A stretch of 64,000 bases of DNA from assembly GCA_019637755.1 (NCBI GenBank), contig JAHBVC010000001.1, positions 1,144,480 through 1,208,479 on the forward strand. The letters run 5' to 3'. A program made the translations under genes and the position numbers. Numbering within the stretch: the stretch's first letter is position 1; each line of letters begins with the position of its first letter. Shown here piece by piece: positions 56,576 to 64,000 of this stretch. The notes below the pieces were generated by a model. That model saw nothing but the letters and a program-made list of their open reading frames with translations, made no database searches and was not told where the DNA came from. Source of the DNA: Anaerolineales bacterium. GTDB lineage: Bacteria > Chloroflexota > Anaerolineae > Anaerolineales > UBA11579.

Positions 56576-58573
56576 ATGACGGCGCGCGCCCGCACGCACC
56601 GCCCGCATAGCGCAAGCACCCGAACACCGCCCGAAGGGCTGGTGCTCGGGTGCTTGCTGTTGGGCTTGGCGCTGCTGGCGGCACGGCTGGCCGGTGATTA
56701 TGGCATCACCATCGATGATCCCGGGCTGTGGGCTTATGGCAAGCATGTTGTGCTGCTGTATCAAGAGGCGTTGCACGGCCAGTTCAGTTTTGACCCTGGC
56801 CCTGAGAACCTGCGCTTTTACGGGCCGGCCTTTGTAACGCTGGCCAGCCTGGCCGAGAGGGCGCTTGTGGCGCTACAACCCACCTGGGAGCGTGTGGCGG
56901 CCTGGCACTTCTCCATCTTTGTAAGCTTCCTGGCGGGCATCCCGGCGTTGTACGCCCTCGCCCGGCGTCTGTTTGCACCGCGCCCGGCAGTAGCCCTGAC
57001 CCTGCTGTACACCAGCCAGCCCTTGCTGTGGGGGCATGCCTTCATCAATGGCAAAGATATTCCGTTTCTTAGCGCCTTCCTGATCAGCGTGGCTGCCGGG
57101 TTGCGGCTGAGCGAACAAGTGCCTGCGGCGGGCGCGCGCCGCCAGCCGCCGCGCCCCGCCGGCGTTGCGGCACTGGCACAGGACCTGGGCCAATGGCCGG
57201 CAGCGCTTAAGACACGCATGGGGCTGGCGCTGGCCGGCCTGGGCACGCTGAGCGTGCTGCTGCGCAGCTTCCCGCAATGGTCGCAGCCCGCGGTACGCGG
57301 GCTGCTGACTCAGGCGGCTACGCAAGGCGAAACATGGCTGGGGCGCTGGTTCGCGGCGCTGGCCGAGCACAGCACAACGCTGCCACTGGAAAGCTACATT
57401 AACAAGGGGGTAGCGTTGGTGCAGGCAGCCAGTGGCGGGCTGCTGGCGCTGGCCTGGCTGGGCTTGTTGTTGAGTGTGCTGCGGGCCCTGCCGCGCAGCC
57501 GCCAGGCGCTACTTTACGCGGTGCAGCAACTGCCCTGGCGCGCCAGCGTGCAGGCCTTGAAGGCGCCAGCGTTTTGGCTGGCCAGCCTGGCACTCGGTGT
57601 GACCTTTGCGATCCGTGTGGTGGGGCCGTTTGCCGGGGTGCTGGTGGCGGGCTATGTGCTGGCGCACAAAGGTCGCCGGGCGTTGCCGCTACTGCTCTTG
57701 TATGCGGGCGTGGCCTGCCTGGCCGGCTACCTCTTGTGGCCCTACCTGTGGCCGGCGCCGCTGGCGCATCTCATCGGCAGCCTGCGCACAATGACCGATT
57801 TTCCGCAGGAGAACCTGCAACTGCTTAACGGGCAGTTTTTAAGCGGCAGTGCATTGCCGTGGTATTTTGTGCCTGAGCTGCTCTTGTTGCAACTGAGCCT
57901 GCCAACCTGGCTATTGCTCGCTGTGGGGTTGTGGCAGGCGTTCCGCCGCCAGCCCAGCGATGCGCGGCTGCGCACGCTGTTGGCGCTGTGGGCCGGGCTG
58001 CCGTTGCTATATTGCGTTGTTTTTACGCCCACGATGTACAACAATTTCCGTCAATGGTTATTCATCCTGCCGCCCTTGTTTATTTTTTGCGGTTTCGCTT
58101 TCGAAGCCCTGGCGCGCCGGCCGTGGGCGTTTGCCAGCGCACTGCTCATCGTGCTGGCAGTCCACGTCAGCAGCCTGGTGCGGCTGCACCCCTACCAGTA
58201 TCTGTACTACAACGAATGGGTGGGCGGCGTTAGCGGGGCGGCGGGACGCTTCGAAATGGATTATTGGGGCACGGCGATGCAACCAGCGATGCAGCAGTTG
58301 AATACGTTTGCGCCGCCGCAGAGCCGCGTGGTGGTCTGGTCAGCCAGCTCTGAAACCGCCAGCACCGCCGCCCGGCCGGACCTCTTGGTGGAAGGTGAGC
58401 AAGGCGGCACCTATGACCTCGAAAGCGGTTACCACTACGCCATCATTCAGTTAGGCTCCACACGCAGTTTGTATTCACCCTACCCGGCCGCGCCGGTGGT
58501 CGCCAGTGTGGATCTGCTTGGGGTACCGCTGGCGATCGTCAAGCAAATCATCCCGAACGGAGCGCAGCCATGA
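56576..58573 (+). CDS. Membrane glycosyltransferase, GT-C type (1)
   Basis: 665 residues with about 12 membrane helices. The first outer loop carries the acidic pair typical of PMT/ArnT-like (GT39) enzymes (GITIDDPGLWAYGKH). A long middle segment (about residues 180-320) is poorly conserved-looking. The last 90 residues are soluble and probably outside. Such enzymes take sugars from polyprenyl phosphates and transfer them to proteins or lipids on the outer face. The ATG follows the metH stop directly; it overlaps the next gene by 4 nt. Confidence 0.78.
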   Translation: MTARARTHRPHSASTRTPPEGLVLGCLLLGLALLAARLAGDYGITIDDPGLWAYGKHVVLLYQEALHGQFSFDPGPENLRFYGPAFVTLASLAERALVALQPTWERVAAWHFSIFVSFLAGIPALYALARRLFAPRPAVALTLLYTSQPLLWGHAFINGKDIPFLSAFLISVAAGLRLSEQVPAAGARRQPPRPAGVAALAQDLGQWPAALKTRMGLALAGLGTLSVLLRSFPQWSQPAVRGLLTQAATQGETWLGRWFAALAEHSTTLPLESYINKGVALVQAASGGLLALAWLGLLLSVLRALPRSRQALLYAVQQLPWRASVQALKAPAFWLASLALGVTFAIRVVGPFAGVLVAGYVLAHKGRRALPLLLLYAGVACLAGYLLWPYLWPAPLAHLIGSLRTMTDFPQENLQLLNGQFLSGSALPWYFVPELLLLQLSLPTWLLLAVGLWQAFRRQPSDARLRTLLALWAGLPLLYCVVFTPTMYNNFRQWLFILPPLFIFCGFAFEALARRPWAFASALLIVLAVHVSSLVRLHPYQYLYYNEWVGGVSGAAGRFEMDYWGTAMQPAMQQLNTFAPPQSRVVVWSASSETASTAARPDLLVEGEQGGTYDLESGYHYAIIQLGSTRSLYSPYPAAPVVASVDLLGVPLAIVKQIIPNGAQP

Positions 58574-60474
58574 GCCTATCGCCAAACCGCAGGCCCAAAG
58601 GATTGGATATCGTGTTGCTGGCGCTACTGCTCGGCGGTAGTTTGCTGCAACTGGGCCAATTGGCCAGCCGTTACAGCACGCGGGTCAGCGAGATCTATCA
58701 CGCTATCGGCCAACACGGGTTGTGGCGCAGCGCCAACTTTACCTTTGGCCAGCGCACGGCCAATTTTTACGCCTTCTTGAACGAACACGTAGCGCCAGAG
58801 GCAAGCATTGTGGTGCCGGTGCGCGTGCAGAGCCCGCTGCCCTTGATGCAGCAGGCCTATGTGGAATTTTTCATCCAGCCGCGCCAGCTGATCTATTGTG
58901 AAGATCGCCCAGCGGAGTGCGTGGCGCAGTATGCCGCCGTGCCGGATGCGGCCGTGCTGTTGGTGGATTGGCCGGCACTGCCTGCGGATGCCGCCGGGAG
59001 CGCGCGGCTCGAAAAGTTTGATGACGAGTGGGCGCTGCTGCTACCGGTGGATGGCGCGCCTGGCCAGGCCTGGCCAGGCTACAGTTCCATCGGCGAGATC
59101 GTGCGCAGCAGCCTGCCAGCCCTGCTCTTCCTGGCGGCGCTGATCACGCCAGCCAGCTTGTTGGCGCGGCGCAGCCTGCCGCACGCCAGCGCCTGGCTAC
59201 ACGCCGCGCTGGGCAGCGGTGGGGCGGTTGCCTGGCTGACCTTGAGCCTGTGCATCGCCCTGTTATTGGGCCTGCCCCTCACGGCTGGCTTGCTGTGGAG
59301 CCTGGTAGCGGCAGCCTGGGGGGTCTGGCTGCTGGTGGCCTGGCGCCTACCGGCCGCGGCGCACGCGCACACCGCGCCTAGCCGCCATGCCTGGCTGCTG
59401 CCAGCCTTGCTGGCCTTGCCGCTGGGGCTGGCCTGGGTGCTGGCGCTGGGCAACGGCTTCACCGAAACAGACGAGCTGATCCTGTGGGGCGCTAAGGGGG
59501 TGGGCATCTCGGTGCTGGGGCTCAGTGAGGGAGCGAGTTTGCGCGGCACACTCACCACCTGGTATCCACTGAATGTGCCGCTGGTGGTGAGTAGTATGCT
59601 GACCCTGTTCGGGGAGCGTTTGCCGGCCAGCAAACTGGTCTTCCCGCTGTTTCTGGCGGGCAGCGCCGCGGTGGTATATGCCTACCTGCGCCAGCACACC
59701 CAGGCTTGGGCGGCCGCGCTGGGGGCGCTGCTGTTGGTGACCACGCCAACCATCTTTTACATGGGCACCCTGGCCCACGCCAACGTGCCGATCATGTTCT
59801 ACATTCTCGCCGCGGTGGTGCTGTATGAGCTCGCCTACACTGCCGAGCCGGCGTTACGCCTGCGCTACTGGGGATGGGCCAGCCTGGCGGTGGTCTGCGC
59901 CGCCTGGACGCGCCCCGAAGGCCTGCATCTGGCCTGGGCGCTGACCCTGATGGCGCTGGTGCTGTATTGCCGCGAGGTGCGCCGCGCCCGGGCACAGATT
60001 GCGATCAGCCTGGGCAGTTTGCTGGCGTATACGCTGTTTTGGCAATGGGCCTCCCCGCAGATCTACTCGCACGCCGGGTTTACCGATTCGGCCTTTGCCA
60101 CCGCCTTTGCGCAGATCCTGCGCGGGGATCTGAATCTGTACGAGCTGGGCTACATCGCCTCCTCACTGGTAAGGAAGCTGCTCTACCTGCCTGAGTGGGG
60201 AGTGCTGGGCCTGGTGATGCTGGCCGGGCTGCTGGTGTGGGCGGTGCGTCACCCGGCCGGGCCACGCCGCGTGCTGTGGCTGGGGCTGGCCCTGCTGTTG
60301 GCCGTGACTGGCGGCTTCTGGCTCAATACCTACACGTTCTACGAGGGGATGGATCTGAGTGTGTGGGTGAATTCAAGCTACATCCGCCTGGTGCTGCCCG
60401 GGGTGGCGGTGCTATGGCTGTTTCTGTTTAATTTATTGGCGCATATATTGTGGCCGAAGGATACTGACGAATGA
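58570..60474 (+). CDS. Membrane glycosyltransferase, GT-C type (2)
   Basis: 634 residues, polytopic. Residues 1-200 hold a helix, a soluble extracytoplasmic segment of about 130 residues (containing YVEFFIQPRQLIYCEDRP) and another helix. The GT-C core starts near residue 290 with the acidic loop GFTETDELILWGAKG. About nine further helices follow. The substrate is unknown. The two glycosyltransferases differ from each other but probably act in one surface-glycan route. It overlaps metF by 4 nt (ATGA). Confidence 0.75.
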   Translation: MSLSPNRRPKGLDIVLLALLLGGSLLQLGQLASRYSTRVSEIYHAIGQHGLWRSANFTFGQRTANFYAFLNEHVAPEASIVVPVRVQSPLPLMQQAYVEFFIQPRQLIYCEDRPAECVAQYAAVPDAAVLLVDWPALPADAAGSARLEKFDDEWALLLPVDGAPGQAWPGYSSIGEIVRSSLPALLFLAALITPASLLARRSLPHASAWLHAALGSGGAVAWLTLSLCIALLLGLPLTAGLLWSLVAAAWGVWLLVAWRLPAAAHAHTAPSRHAWLLPALLALPLGLAWVLALGNGFTETDELILWGAKGVGISVLGLSEGASLRGTLTTWYPLNVPLVVSSMLTLFGERLPASKLVFPLFLAGSAAVVYAYLRQHTQAWAAALGALLLVTTPTIFYMGTLAHANVPIMFYILAAVVLYELAYTAEPALRLRYWGWASLAVVCAAWTRPEGLHLAWALTLMALVLYCREVRRARAQIAISLGSLLAYTLFWQWASPQIYSHAGFTDSAFATAFAQILRGDLNLYELGYIASSLVRKLLYLPEWGVLGLVMLAGLLVWAVRHPAGPRRVLWLGLALLLAVTGGFWLNTYTFYEGMDLSVWVNSSYIRLVLPGVAVLWLFLFNLLAHILWPKDTDE

Positions 60475-62342
60475 CTGGTTTTGCACAACACCTGAAACAA
60501 ACTACGCGGCCGCTGCTGGCCGATGGTGCCATGGGCACCGTGCTGCACGAGCGCGGCGTGGCCTTTGCACGCAGCTTTGACGAGCTCAACCTGACCGACC
60601 CGGCGCTGGTGACCAGCATCCATGCCGAGTACATCGCCGCTGGCGCCGAGATCGTGATGACCAATACCTTCGGGGCCAATCGCTATCGCTTGGCCGAGCA
60701 CGGGCTCGAAGAGCAGGTGGCGCAGATCAACCAGCGCGGCGTGGAGCTGGCGCGAGCCGCGGCCCAAGCCGCCAGCCACCCGGTGTGGGTGGCCGGCGAC
60801 ATCGGACCGCTGGGCGTGCGCCTGGCGCCGTTCGGGCGCGTGCAGCCGGAGGACGCCCGCGCGGCCTTTGACGAGCAGGTGCGCGGCCTGCTGCTGGGCC
60901 AGCCAGACCTGCTGCTCATCGAAACGATGACCGACCTGTATGAAGCGCGCGAAGCGGTGCAAGCCGCCAAGGCGCTGACTGAGCTACCGGTGCTGGCCTC
61001 GATGACCTTTACGCGCGATGACCGCACACTGCTGGGCGACACGCCCAGCAAAGTAGCCACCACGCTGCACGAAGCCGGCGCCGACATCATCGGCATTAAC
61101 TGCTCGGGCGGCCCGGCACAGTTGCTACGCATCCTCAAGCAGATGAAAGAGGCCGTACCGGGCGCCACGTTCTCGGTGATGCCCAATGCGGGTTGGCCGG
61201 AGCAGGCCGCCGGCCGCATTCTGTACCCGGCCGGGCCGGAATACTTCGGCCAGTATGCCCAGGCCTTTGCCCGCGCCGGGGCCAGCATCGTGGGCGGCTG
61301 CTGCGGTAGCACACCGGCGCACATCGCCGCCATGCGCGCCGCGCTGGACAACCCAGAATCGGTAGAGCCAGTCGAGAACGGCCAGATGCGCATCATTGAG
61401 CGCACCGAAAAGGTGACCGGCACGGACAAGGGCTCTGAGTTGGCCGAGAAGTTTGCCCGCGGGCGCTTTGTGGTGGCAGTGGAGATGGACCCGCCGCGCG
61501 GCCTCTCGACCAGCAAGCTACGCCGTGGCGCAGAGCTGTTGGAGGAGGCTGGCGCAGACGTGATCAACGTAGCAGATAGCCCGATGGCACGCATGCGTAT
61601 GAGCCCCTGGGCGGTGTGCGAACTGCTGCAGCGCGAGGTGCAGATCGACACCACGCTGCACTTCCCCACGCGTGGGCGCAACTTGCTGCGCGTGCAGGGC
61701 GACCTGCTAGCGGCGCACGTGCTCGGCATCCGCAACGTCTTCGTGGTGATGGGTGACCCCACCGCCATCGGTGACTATCCCGATGCGATGGACAACTATG
61801 ACCTGGCCCCCACTGGCCTGATCAAGCTCATCAAGCAAGGCTTCAACTCGGGTGTGGACCACGCCGGGGCGGAGATCGGCCAGCCGACCTCGTTCTTCGT
61901 CGGCGCGGCACTTAACCTGGCCCCGCCCGACCCCGAACGCGAGATAAAGCTGCTCAAACGCAAGCTAGCCAATGGCGCAGATTTCTTCTTGACCCAGCCG
62001 GTCTACGAACCGGCCAAGGCGCGTAAATTTTTGCAGATGTTGGCCGACAGCGGCCAGCCGCTGCAAAAACCGCTATTGGTGGGCGTGCTACCTTTGTTTA
62101 GCGCGCGCCACAGCACCTTCTTGAACAATGAAGTGCCAGGCATCTCCATTCCAGAAAGCATCCATGCGCGCATTGAGAAAGCCGGCGATAAGGAGCAGAC
62201 CGCGGCGGAAGGCATCAAGATCGCGGCCGAGATCATCGAAGAAATTAAAGAATGGGGACAGGGCGTGTACCTGATGCCACCCTTCAGCCGCTACGACCTG
62301 GCGGCCGAGCTGATAGACAAAATAAGAGCTAGCGATCGCTAG
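60471..62342 (+). CDS. Fused homocysteine S-methyltransferase/methylene-THF reductase
   Basis: 623 residues. Residues 1-290 are a homocysteine methyltransferase domain (LLADGAMGTVLHERG; zinc Cys in GINCSGGP and GGCCGSTPAH). Residues 325-620 are a MetF domain (VAVEMDPPRG; FFLTQPVYEP; GVLPLFSARH) that reduces methylene-THF to methyl-THF, the methyl donor for MetH upstream. The fusion is known in several phyla. With metH it supplies the whole methyl branch. It has no cobalamin domain of its own. Confidence 0.93.
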   Translation: MTGFAQHLKQTTRPLLADGAMGTVLHERGVAFARSFDELNLTDPALVTSIHAEYIAAGAEIVMTNTFGANRYRLAEHGLEEQVAQINQRGVELARAAAQAASHPVWVAGDIGPLGVRLAPFGRVQPEDARAAFDEQVRGLLLGQPDLLLIETMTDLYEAREAVQAAKALTELPVLASMTFTRDDRTLLGDTPSKVATTLHEAGADIIGINCSGGPAQLLRILKQMKEAVPGATFSVMPNAGWPEQAAGRILYPAGPEYFGQYAQAFARAGASIVGGCCGSTPAHIAAMRAALDNPESVEPVENGQMRIIERTEKVTGTDKGSELAEKFARGRFVVAVEMDPPRGLSTSKLRRGAELLEEAGADVINVADSPMARMRMSPWAVCELLQREVQIDTTLHFPTRGRNLLRVQGDLLAAHVLGIRNVFVVMGDPTAIGDYPDAMDNYDLAPTGLIKLIKQGFNSGVDHAGAEIGQPTSFFVGAALNLAPPDPEREIKLLKRKLANGADFFLTQPVYEPAKARKFLQMLADSGQPLQKPLLVGVLPLFSARHSTFLNNEVPGISIPESIHARIEKAGDKEQTAAEGIKIAAEIIEEIKEWGQGVYLMPPFSRYDLAAELIDKIRASDR

Positions 62343-62354
62343 CTCTTATTTTTT
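62321..62354 (+). terminator. Terminator of the methionine operon, containing the stop codon
   Basis: A perfect 30-nt palindrome (62321-62350) made of AATAAGAGCTAGCGA and its complement, followed by T6. The stop of the HMT-MetF gene (62340-62342) is inside the palindrome. The centre is GCGATCGC. Confidence 0.88.
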
Positions 62355-62378
62355 ATACGTGTGATGTATTGTTTCGCG

Positions 62379-64000
62379 TCAGGCACGCAACTGGGCGCCC
62401 AGCTCCTGCGTGATGCGGCGGATGATGCGATCACGCAGCTTGGCCACTTCATCATCAGTGAGCGTGCGCTCCGCATGCTGGTAGGTGAGCTGATAGGCCA
62501 GGCTCTTCTTGCCCGCACCGATCTTATCACCACGGAAGACGTCAAACAGCGTCACCGCGGCCAGCAGGCTGCCACCCGTTTGGGCGATCATCGCCTCGAC
62601 CTTACCGGCCGGCAAACTCTCGTCTACCACCACGGCCAAATCTTCGATCACCGGCGGGTATTGCGGTACGGGGCGCGAGTCGAAGCGCTCGGGCACCAAC
62701 TCGCCCAGCACATCGAGATTGAGCGTGATGGCTTGCAGGGTGTGTGCGCCCAGATCGTACTGGCTTTGTACCTGCGGGTGCAGCTCGCCGAAGACGGCCA
62801 GCTGGCGCTCGCCGGCCAGCACGCGGGCGCACTTGCCCGGGTGGAAGCTGGGATGCTCGCCCGGTTCATATTTCAGGTTGTGCAGGCCCAGGCCTGCCAA
62901 TAGCTCAGTGACAACACCCTTGGCGGCGTAGAAATCATAGGCGGCGCTGTCTGCAGCCTGCCAATCGGCGGGCTGCTGCTGGCCGCCGAGGATCACGACC
63001 AGGCGCTGAAGCTCATCTGGCAGCGTTTCTTCGGAGGCATGGAACACCGGCCCGACTTCAAACAGGGCAATACGCTGGCGCAACCGTGCGTTGCGCTCGG
63101 CAATCTCCAGCACCGAGGCGAGCAGGCTCTTGCGCAGCACGGTACGCTCCTGCGAGATGATGTTGGCGAGCTTGACGTAGGGCTTATCATCCGGCGGGGT
63201 GCCGGGTGGCAAGCGGCGCGCCTCGATCTCGGGAGCGGTCAGGCGATAGGTCATCACTTCCTGAATGCCCATGCGCGCCAGCAGATCCTTGATGCGCTCC
63301 TCCAATTCCAGCTTGGGGTTGCCGTGCTGCGGTGGCAGCGGGTCTGCCAGGCGCGTGGCGGGGATGTTGTCGTAGCCGTAGATACGCGCCACTTCTTCCA
63401 TCACGTTAGCCTTGCCCACTACGCCCGTTTCAATGTCGAGACGGTGATCGGGCACGGTGACCTGCAAGCCATCGCCTTGCGGCGCAACCTCAAAGCCGAG
63501 CTGAGTGAGGATCTTGCTCATCGCTTCATTGCTGAGCGCAACACCCAGCCAACGCTTGGCATCCGCGGGGCTGATCTGGACCTGCACCACTTCAGCGGGC
63601 TGGGGGTATTCGTCTACTAAGCCAGCATCCACCACCCCACCCGACCATTGGCGCATGAGCTCTAGGCCGCGGCTGACGCCGCGCGGCGCCATGGCAGGGT
63701 GCACACCGCGCGAGAAACGATAGGCGGCCTCAGACGACATGCGCTGGGCGACCAGCGTCTTGCGCACATTGATGAAGTTCCACGCCGCGCCTTCCAGCAG
63801 CACGTTACGTGTGGTTTCGGTGACTTCGGATTCGAGGCCGCCCATGATGCCGCCGATGGACAGCGAGCCGGCGGTATCGCACACCAGCACGGTGAAATCA
63901 TCCAGCCTGTGTTCCACGCCATCCAGCGTGGTGAGCGTTTCGCCCTGTTTAGCTGGGCGCGTGATGATGGTGGGCGGCTTGCCGCCGGCGCGCTGCACGA
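62379..64000 (-). CDS. pheT: Phenylalanyl-tRNA synthetase beta subunit (5' truncated)
   Basis: The C-terminal 540 residues or so; the start lies beyond the window. Visible parts are the end of the B3/4 editing domain (VLVCDTAGSLSIGGIMGG), the B5 domain (DYDNIPATRLADPL-like region, YGYDNIPATR), the catalytic-like core (RLTAPEIEARRLP; FEVGPVFHA) and the C-terminal FDX-ACB anticodon-binding domain (PPVIEDLAVVVDE). Together with PheS it charges tRNA-Phe. The convergent terminator of the methionine operon ends 25 nt before its stop. Confidence 0.95.
   Translation of the reverse strand, partial: VQRAGGKPPTIITRPAKQGETLTTLDGVEHRLDDFTVLVCDTAGSLSIGGIMGGLESEVTETTRNVLLEGAAWNFINVRKTLVAQRMSSEAAYRFSRGVHPAMAPRGVSRGLELMRQWSGGVVDAGLVDEYPQPAEVVQVQISPADAKRWLGVALSNEAMSKILTQLGFEVAPQGDGLQVTVPDHRLDIETGVVGKANVMEEVARIYGYDNIPATRLADPLPPQHGNPKLELEERIKDLLARMGIQEVMTYRLTAPEIEARRLPPGTPPDDKPYVKLANIISQERTVLRKSLLASVLEIAERNARLRQRIALFEVGPVFHASEETLPDELQRLVVILGGQQQPADWQAADSAAYDFYAAKGVVTELLAGLGLHNLKYEPGEHPSFHPGKCARVLAGERQLAVFGELHPQVQSQYDLGAHTLQAITLNLDVLGELVPERFDSRPVPQYPPVIEDLAVVVDESLPAGKVEAMIAQTGGSLLAAVTLFDVFRGDKIGAGKKSLAYQLTYQHAERTLTDDEVAKLRDRIIRRITQELGAQLRA

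Overview
This window is GC-rich, densely coded chromosomal DNA. The most likely source is a free-living member of the Chloroflexota, probably class Anaerolineae. That is an inference from several things seen together: a fused homocysteine methyltransferase/MetF protein, SdrD-B-type repeat lipoproteins, a sortase, multi-GAF sensor kinases, large membrane glycosyltransferases and a compact nusA-infB operon. No 16S rRNA or other decisive marker is present. I see no phage, transposase, CRISPR array, rRNA or tRNA gene. Most of the content is housekeeping.

Layout. 1-2.6 kb: two subunits of a heterodimeric ABC exporter, the first cut by the window edge. 2.7-11.4 kb (minus strand): one long operon, nusA-ylxR-infB-rbfA-nrnA-truB-ribF-thyA-folA, joining transcription and translation factors to flavin and thymidylate/folate synthesis. 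It has a good promoter and a terminator-like hairpin in the nusA leader. 11.5-15.2 kb (minus): an acetyltransferase, a CCA-adding-type nucleotidyltransferase and a membrane protein with a cytoplasmic FHA domain. 15.3-20.6 kb (plus): heparinase-like lyase, glycosyltransferase, sortase and MFS transporter, which look like cell-surface functions. 20.7-25.7 kb: a large repeat lipoprotein divergent from aconitase. 25.7-30.2 kb: a non-coding inverted repeat, an unrecognised 497-residue protein, SurE, a DUF4126 membrane protein and a Ser/Gly/Arg-rich membrane protein.

30-34.7 kb (minus): a TPP riboswitch controls thiamine pyrophosphokinase, a thiamine-type ABC importer (binding protein, permease, ATPase) and a DUF402 protein. 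34.8-41.5 kb (minus): endonuclease III, asparaginase, a degenerate metallo-beta-lactamase-fold protein, a GAF/PAS sensor kinase, DNA polymerase III delta' and a protein joining an elongation-factor-like barrel to a histone-H1-like Lys/Ala tail. 41.5-48.8 kb: UvrD/PcrA helicase, GalE, a nucleoside-deoxyribosyltransferase-fold enzyme, a kinase with a receiver-like domain lacking its phospho-acceptor, a DnaJ-type co-chaperone and an HtrA-like lipoprotein protease. 48.8-52.6 kb: acetyltransferase, FtsK and RNase Z.

52.7-62.4 kb (plus): a consensus promoter and SAM-I riboswitch with a legible terminator/antiterminator lead into metH, two membrane glycosyltransferases and the HMT-MetF fusion, four genes that abut or overlap by 4 nt. 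The window ends inside pheT (minus).

The least ordinary signals are: three non-coding tracts built on an ~8-nt degenerate repeat (YYRRTCRA) flanking rnz and leading into metH; two membrane glycosyltransferases embedded in a SAM-riboswitch methionine operon; the barrel/H1-tail fusion; the unrecognised 497-residue protein; and several genes whose -10 box lies so close to the start codon that the mRNA should be leaderless or nearly so.
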